A stretch of 9,589 nt of DNA from DAINBT01 sp036732785 (GTDB taxonomy: Bacteria > Planctomycetota > Phycisphaerae > Sedimentisphaerales > SM23-30): the NCBI GenBank assembly GCA_964537505.1, contig CAZICK010000117.1, forward strand, positions 1 to 9,589, read 5' to 3'. The position numbers and the translations under genes were made by a program. This document shows, in pieces, positions 6,901 to 9,589 of this stretch (the stretch's first letter is position 1; the number at the start of each line of letters is the position of its first letter). Below the pieces are notes generated by a model, which ran no database searches, was not told where the DNA came from, and worked only from the letters and a program-made list of their open reading frames with translations.

Positions 6901-8046
6901 TCCACGTGTGCGGTGGAAGGCCGTGTCCGGGACATCAATGGTCAGCCCGTCGCCGGTGCAAAAATTGGATTATCATGCGTATATGAAGGAGGTCGGTGGG
7001 TCTTGCCGATGAGTGCCGATTACAAGGAACCGCTTACGGACAAAGACGGACAATATCGTTTTGAGAACCTGATGCCAGGCGAATGGCACATCTATGCCTG
7101 GCACGATAAGGTAAAGCAACGGAACGATCCGGTGCCTGTCGAGTTAATTCCCGGTAAAACAACTGAGCAGGATTTGTATCTAGCCGGCTCGGTTGAAGCA
7201 ACTAAAGAAAAGAATAAAACCGATGTGCAGGTTGAGGGGGAAGGTATTGGGCTTGTTGAAGCAAAGAATCATTTTTCCACCACGCTACCCAGCGGCGTGA
7301 CGGTTGAGTTGGTGGGAGTTGCCGATTATCCTTCGAAAGGGGATCAATCCTGGTGGCAGGCGGATGGAACCGTCTTAGCTAAACCACCTTATGATGGTTC
7401 TGATAACGACATCATGAGTATAGCCGGGGAGGACATTCGTAAAATCGAACTGGCGATAAAATTAGGTGGGAATACTAGTGGCCCCGCCTGGGAAGCCCCT
7501 GTCAAGAGAGTTGACGGAAAGGGCCTTTGGTGGGGAGGGCGGCGCCGGGAAAACGGGCAAATTGTAGATGATATTAAATCAATAGCAATCGTGTGTCCGA
7601 GTAAACAAGAAAAACTTGATCTGCGTCTTTATATCGCAGCGGGACCCTGGGGAAATGTGGCTGTTGCTATTAAGAATAGCGTTCCAGAGTCTTTCGCTGG
7701 AGTAGTATTTTCCGTGCCTCAACAAACCGCCAACGGAACAACAATAACTGTTTCCGACAGCCATCTTGAATATGACAGTAGAATTATTGCAATTGATCTT
7801 GAAGATAAAATTTATACTGCTTCCACAAGAAATAGATCTGCCGCGACTACTGATAATATTCGGCAGACAACGGTAAACTTTGATCTTGAACTGTCAAAGG
7901 TCAAGGAATTTAGATTTCAGACCAGACCATACGAATGTGTTGAATTCAAAAACGTCTCCCTCCAGAGTGGTTATAAAACCGATGTGCAGGTTGAGGGGGC
8001 AGAAGATTGGGGAGAAGCCGCTGAGGGGAACATCTTGGCCAAATAA
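3967..8046 (+). CDS. Giant BlaR1-like M56 membrane metallopeptidase with ankyrin and beta-domain sensor region
   Basis: This 1359-residue protein has the BlaR1 signalling core with a different sensor. Predicted membrane segments lie near residues 19-41, 44-62, 138-160 and 344-366, with a Pro-rich loop (63-137) expected outside. The zinc protease domain (about 170-340) has HELAH (238-242; ligands H238 and H242, catalytic E239) and a later E279-x3-D283 that fits the third ligand motif. After the last segment come four ankyrin repeats (about 381-502), a large domain (about 511-750), roughly three carboxypeptidase-regulatory-like beta modules (about 768-1046) and a second copy of the large domain (about 1103-1343). 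True BlaR1 has about 600 residues and a penicillin-binding sensor; no such domain or SxxK-centred active site is recognisable here. By family logic the C-terminal 990 residues are outside the cytoplasm, and ligand binding would switch on the protease and relieve the repressor. The start has AGGA nine bases upstream. Protease and partner calls are firm; the ligand is unknown. Confidence 0.88.
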   Translation: MENIISYLNSAGNSFVDFAWPMLIQSSILIIILFGLDLVLRRKVRAVVRYGIWMLVLVKLVLPPSLTSPTGLGYWVADRLPEVAIEKVKELPASQPMDTVVVPSLPPVGGYESRRSTEKSATGLPAAPPEIVHPTAMNWQSIVLAVWLVGVIVLAVLLLQRLIFVKCLISQSDDVGDPLSDALSQCSRQMAMRRRIMLRLSPNAASPSVCGLFRPVILIPHGLVDKLTEPQLRAVLLHELAHIRRGDLWVSFIQTALQILYFYNLLLWLANSLIRKVREQAVDEMVLVAMGSQAEDYPDTLLNVSKLIFRRPALSLRLIGVVESKSALKTRIKHIVTRPIPKSAKLGLTGLVAVILTSAILLPMAKGNFNDIPLFDNPPSTLHMAAFKGNLKAVKQFIHDGIDVNSRGPDGERPLCFAVYGNRINMVRFLLDNGADINAANDSQSTPLHGAAWKGFWDVAELLIIRGAEVNAVDKMGKTPLDNAIDQNHPRLIKLIRKHIEISTKTENSGFKKTLPNGVTVELIGVCEHPSEGKQWWRADGSLLKVMPYAKLNNREAYNDLRMFEIVYRLSGPGKAVSKIIRTDEMPGYFGPYDMKRDIEKAAAYSEDCVYAMIPVVDGLDKVDINIACGTEVDWQWHARVTSPVTNSGMNTGQLDLSVSTGEQGYAVANVTHRIYDKEVRVIAKDKSGKLYHPKSLRGKTMNWAGVITAKFDISADDIESVEVQTQEFQTVEFKNVSLQPGHKTDVEIEVKKTDVQVEGTTKAEEAVVGWVVDSSGKGIAGATMGFYRWNIKEKKIEGRQTIKTGKDGSFVIPYIEPGESGSFTNITAPQFDTRDHVDFVHRIDGTYFPDDRTIQLFRLGSIAGTVLDRDGKPLAGAPLSLSTHVQYPRSGSHTTNHLRAITNENGVFRMDVPPGNHLLYYPWTGPTQGEVDDGKWDTWRKPGELYPSAPIKDVLAAQFIKIDNGQAVGDIVIDLSKSTCAVEGRVRDINGQPVAGAKIGLSCVYEGGRWVLPMSADYKEPLTDKDGQYRFENLMPGEWHIYAWHDKVKQRNDPVPVELIPGKTTEQDLYLAGSVEATKEKNKTDVQVEGEGIGLVEAKNHFSTTLPSGVTVELVGVADYPSKGDQSWWQADGTVLAKPPYDGSDNDIMSIAGEDIRKIELAIKLGGNTSGPAWEAPVKRVDGKGLWWGGRRRENGQIVDDIKSIAIVCPSKQEKLDLRLYIAAGPWGNVAVAIKNSVPESFAGVVFSVPQQTANGTTITVSDSHLEYDSRIIAIDLEDKIYTASTRNRSAATTDNIRQTTVNFDLELSKVKEFRFQTRPYECVEFKNVSLQSGYKTDVQVEGAEDWGEAAEGNILAK
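5107..5472 (+). other. Ankyrin-repeat region of the M56 receptor
   Basis: This segment encodes residues about 381-502. Three full repeats and a fourth partial one are visible: STLHMAAFKGNLKAVKQFI, RPLCFAVYGNRINMVRFLL, TPLHGAAWKGFWDVAELLI and TPLDNAIDQNHPRLIKLI. The loops carry typical ends such as NGADINAAND and RGAEVNAVDK. Ankyrin repeats are protein-binding modules. Their place right after the last membrane segment suggests a contact surface near the outer face of the membrane, if the BlaR1 topology holds. Confidence 0.85.
5497..6216 (+). repeat. Duplicated receptor domain, copy 1
   Basis: This segment encodes residues about 511-750. It begins FKKTLPNGVTVELIGV, has a WW pair (536-537) followed by RADG, and ends with VEFKNVSLQPGHKTDVEIE. 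The same plan recurs in copy 2 at 7273-7995. I do not know a named family for it. It looks mostly beta-stranded and, in this predicted topology, extracytoplasmic. Confidence 0.75.
6160..6186 (+). repeat. 27-base exact direct repeat, copy 1
   Basis: This stretch encodes the EFKNVSLQ motif at the end of duplicated domain copy 1. It is identical at every base to 7939-7965. The offset is 1779 bases, exactly 593 codons. Confidence 0.9.
6268..7104 (+). other. Carboxypeptidase-regulatory-like beta modules of the receptor
   Basis: This segment encodes residues about 768-1046. Three modules follow the pattern G-x-V-x-D-x-x-G-x-P-[LIV]-[AG]-GA, then a 'T-x-x-[DN]-G-x-[FY]-x-[FIM]' strand and a 'PG' turn: VVGWVVDSSGKGIAGA with GKDGSFVIPYIEPGE; IAGTVLDRDGKPLAGA with NENGVFRMDVPPGN; VEGRVRDINGQPVAGA with DKDGQYRFENLMPGEW. 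Such prealbumin-like folds are common in secreted or surface proteins as spacers or binding modules. The second and third are clear; the first is more divergent. Confidence 0.75.
7214..7240 (+). repeat. 27-base exact direct repeat encoding the KTDVQVEG linker, copy 1
   Basis: This stretch is identical to 7973-7999, with an offset of 759 bases (253 codons). It encodes KTDVQVEG in the linker just before duplicated domain copy 2. A diverged relative encoding the same peptide lies near 6223-6249. Confidence 0.88.
7273..7995 (+). repeat. Duplicated receptor domain, copy 2
   Basis: This segment encodes residues about 1103-1343. It begins FSTTLPSGVTVELVGV, has WW (1129-1130) followed by QADG, and ends VEFKNVSLQSGYKTDVQVE. 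It matches copy 1 at both ends and by length (about 240 residues each), while the middle has diverged. An 18-base exact DNA match (5517-5534 and 7293-7310) marks the start of each copy. Confidence 0.75.
7939..7965 (+). repeat. 27-base exact direct repeat, copy 2
   Basis: Identical to 6160-6186 and encodes the EFKNVSLQ motif at the end of duplicated domain copy 2. Confidence 0.9.
7973..7999 (+). repeat. 27-base exact direct repeat encoding the KTDVQVEG linker, copy 2
   Basis: Identical to 7214-7240. It encodes the KTDVQVEG that closes the receptor, 15 residues before its stop codon. Confidence 0.88.
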
Positions 8047-8100
8047 GAATGTGGGTCGTGAACATAGATTACAACTACTGTGGTAAAGGAAACGATCAAT
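8047..8100. other. Convergent intergenic gap without a visible terminator
   Basis: These 54 bases lie between the ends of the receptor and glycosyltransferase genes. I see no GC-rich hairpin with a T tract on either strand, so termination may be Rho-dependent or may overlap the coding ends. Confidence 0.5.
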
Positions 8101-9342
8101 TCAGCCGTTTTGCAGCAGTTCCCGGTAAATCTCGACAAGTCTGTCGTTTAGTTTGTCACTGTCGAAATTGGTTTCTACGTGAGTTCGTCCGGCTCGGCCG
8201 AGTTCGAGCCGGGTTTCAGGATGCTCAATCAAATAACTGAGCTTTTCCGCCAGGGCCTCGACATTGCGCGGAGGCACTAAAATTCCACTTTTGCCGTCCG
8301 ACACACTCTCGGGAATACCGCCGACGCGCGTGGCAATGACCGCAATACCCGCGGCCTGAGCTTCCAGCAGAACCACTCCCTGTGCTTCCTCAGCTCCGTC
8401 AGATGCGACAACTCCGGCAAGAATAAAAATGTGAGCCTTGGCGTATAGCTCGATAATCTCCTCTTCCGTCTGAGCGCCCAGGAACCGAACCTGACCGGCG
8501 ATCCCCAATTGCCCGGCAAGGTCTTCCAGGTCCATACGCAAAGGACCATCACCTGCTATCAGATACTGAATATTGGGATGTGCCGGTAATACCCGGGCCA
8601 CGGCCCTGATCGAATATTCAATTCCCTTAACCTCGACCAGTCGGCCAACGGTCAATATGATTATGGGTTGCTTTTTGTCTACTCGTTTGGGCGAGAAAGC
8701 GATTTTACGCGTGTTAACGCCGACGGGCAGTTTTATCAACTTGTCGTCATGGGCGCCTAACGACTTAACACGTTTCCACATAAAGTCGGAACTGACCGTA
8801 CATAAATCAGCGTTCTGGAAAACGTCTTTTAAGTAATCATTGCCGAGAACGCCAGGCAAAACATTAACGTCCCAGCCGTGAAAAGTCGTAATCAGCTTTC
8901 CCTCAATAGCACCGAGTTTGCGCATCAGGGACCATAACAGCCCGTTAGGCCCAAAATGGCAGTGGATGATGTCGTACGGACCTTTGCCGCCATGTGACGC
9001 AATCTCGTAGAACAAACGCAGTGAACTGGCGTTCCTGCCATACTTAAAAGCGTTCAGCGAGCGAAACAATGCCCCAGGGTTGTCATAACGAAAAACCCTC
9101 GTTATCAATAGTCCCAGGGCTTTCAGGACACGTAAAAAACGATTCTCCGGCATTCGTATTCTGTAAGCGGTTCTTTCGAAAAGGTTATATGCAGCTATGT
9201 CAGAGTGGATTTTAGAGGTCTCGCCGGGTTGCTGAGCAAAAATATCGACCGTGTGACCGCGATCTATCAGGCCTGATATTTGGTTCAGAATAAACGTATC
9301 GCAGCAGACGGGAAACACGTCTATGACAAAGGCTATCCGCAT
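8101..9342 (-). CDS. GT4-family glycosyltransferase (GT-B fold)
   Basis: This 413-residue enzyme should transfer a sugar from a nucleotide-sugar donor to a lipid-linked or surface polysaccharide acceptor at the inner face of the cytoplasmic membrane. The N-terminal half is the acceptor domain: MRIAFVIDVFP start, an IIHCHFGPNG strand-loop (125-134) and FHGWD (154-158). The C-terminal half is the Glycos_transf_1 donor domain: VGRLVEVKG (232-240, with R234 and K239 placed to contact donor phosphates), IAGDGP (262-267), FLGAQTEEE (287-295) and the EX7E pair E319...E327. Length and order are normal. It most resembles colanic acid WcaL-type and other exopolysaccharide GT4 enzymes, but donor and acceptor cannot be read off. 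The start is preceded only by a weak GAGTGAAAG-type site. It lies 11 bases after an upstream minus-strand gene, so it is probably distal in an operon for polysaccharide or glycan synthesis. Confidence 0.9.
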   Translation of the reverse strand: MRIAFVIDVFPVCCDTFILNQISGLIDRGHTVDIFAQQPGETSKIHSDIAAYNLFERTAYRIRMPENRFLRVLKALGLLITRVFRYDNPGALFRSLNAFKYGRNASSLRLFYEIASHGGKGPYDIIHCHFGPNGLLWSLMRKLGAIEGKLITTFHGWDVNVLPGVLGNDYLKDVFQNADLCTVSSDFMWKRVKSLGAHDDKLIKLPVGVNTRKIAFSPKRVDKKQPIIILTVGRLVEVKGIEYSIRAVARVLPAHPNIQYLIAGDGPLRMDLEDLAGQLGIAGQVRFLGAQTEEEIIELYAKAHIFILAGVVASDGAEEAQGVVLLEAQAAGIAVIATRVGGIPESVSDGKSGILVPPRNVEALAEKLSYLIEHPETRLELGRAGRTHVETNFDSDKLNDRLVEIYRELLQNG

Positions 9343-9353
9343 ACTTTCACTCT

Positions 9354-9589
9354 TTATAACCGGAACGTGTAGGAGTTTGTATCTAACTTACGCTTTCTCA
9401 GTGAGTTAACATAATACCATCGGCTGACCACAGTAACTTCGTGTACCGCTACCCCCTCCAGCGGAAGCTGGTAGCTGGATTTTTGCAAAACTGATATTGG
9501 CGTTATGAAGTGGGTTGACGGTGTGGATTCAACCGTGACGCCTGCGTCAAAAGTAGTTCGCCACTTAAAAATATCACAACTTATTGTAA
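9354..9589 (-). CDS. C-terminal part of an unrecognised gene, cut by the window edge
   Basis: On the minus strand one frame is open from the right edge for 77 codons to a TAA at 9354-9356. It has no start codon in the window because the gene begins beyond it. The peptide runs from TISCDIFKWRTTFDAG through HFITPISVLQKSSYQLPLEG and VAVHEVTVVSRWYYVNS to a basic tail ending NSYTFRL. The alternating hydrophobic pattern suggests beta strands, with no membrane segment. I do not recognise the family. The stop lies 11 bases before the glycosyltransferase start, which points to one operon and supports a real gene rather than a chance frame. Function cannot be assigned from this fragment. Confidence 0.6.
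   Translation of the reverse strand, partial: TISCDIFKWRTTFDAGVTVESTPSTHFITPISVLQKSSYQLPLEGVAVHEVTVVSRWYYVNSLRKRKLDTNSYTFRL

Noticed and set aside
3967..8046. A beta-lactam resistance operon
   Set aside because: The BlaI and M56 parts fit, but there is no beta-lactamase or penicillin-binding protein gene in the window and the receptor lacks a recognisable penicillin-binding sensor.
1..9589. CRISPR arrays, tRNA or rRNA genes, insertion sequences
   Set aside because: I found no regularly spaced short repeats, no tRNA- or rRNA-like sequence, and no transposase or paired terminal inverted repeats. The only exact long repeats lie within the receptor coding sequence.

Overview
The window carries three complete genes of recognisable family (an aminopeptidase P, a BlaI-type repressor and a GT4 glycosyltransferase), one very large BlaR1-like membrane receptor, one secreted glycosidase-like protein that seems to lose its C-terminus, and the end of an unrecognised gene at the right edge. 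The mix suggests a bacterium of the Planctomycetota (Phycisphaerae/Sedimentisphaerales-like) or a neighbouring PVC lineage: a BlaI/M56 pair whose receptor carries ankyrin repeats and carboxypeptidase-regulatory-like beta domains, next to a secreted TIM-barrel glycosidase-like protein. This assignment is inference from gene style; no rRNA or other phylogenetic marker is present.

Layout. Positions 46-1698 (minus) encode a secreted protein resembling glycoside hydrolases with a GH42-like trimerisation fold, ending abruptly inside that second domain. A 225-base gap follows. Positions 1924-3312 (minus) encode a Xaa-Pro aminopeptidase with all five metal ligands. Positions 3313-3534 form a divergent intergenic region with a near-consensus sigma70-type promoter that overlaps a BlaI/MecI-type operator. 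Positions 3535-3924 (plus) encode the BlaI-family repressor. After 42 bases, 3967-8046 (plus) encode a 1359-residue M56 metallopeptidase receptor. A 54-base convergent gap leads to a GT4 glycosyltransferase at 8101-9342 (minus). Eleven bases upstream of it is the 3' end of another minus-strand gene that runs off the window (9354-9589), so these two look like one operon.

How the genes work together. The centre of interest is the repressor/receptor pair. By analogy with BlaI/BlaR1, the repressor should bind the palindrome between the -35 and -10 boxes and shut off its own operon until the membrane zinc protease is activated from outside the cell and leads to repressor cleavage. The penicillin-binding sensor of true BlaR1 is absent. 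In its place are about 990 residues holding four ankyrin repeats, a large domain present in two copies, and about three beta-sandwich modules between the copies. The signal is therefore probably not a beta-lactam and is unknown. Exact 27-base, in-frame DNA repeats inside the receptor gene suggest recent internal duplication and a route to altered sensor architectures. The aminopeptidase and the glycosyltransferase look like ordinary neighbours with no visible functional tie to the sensor.
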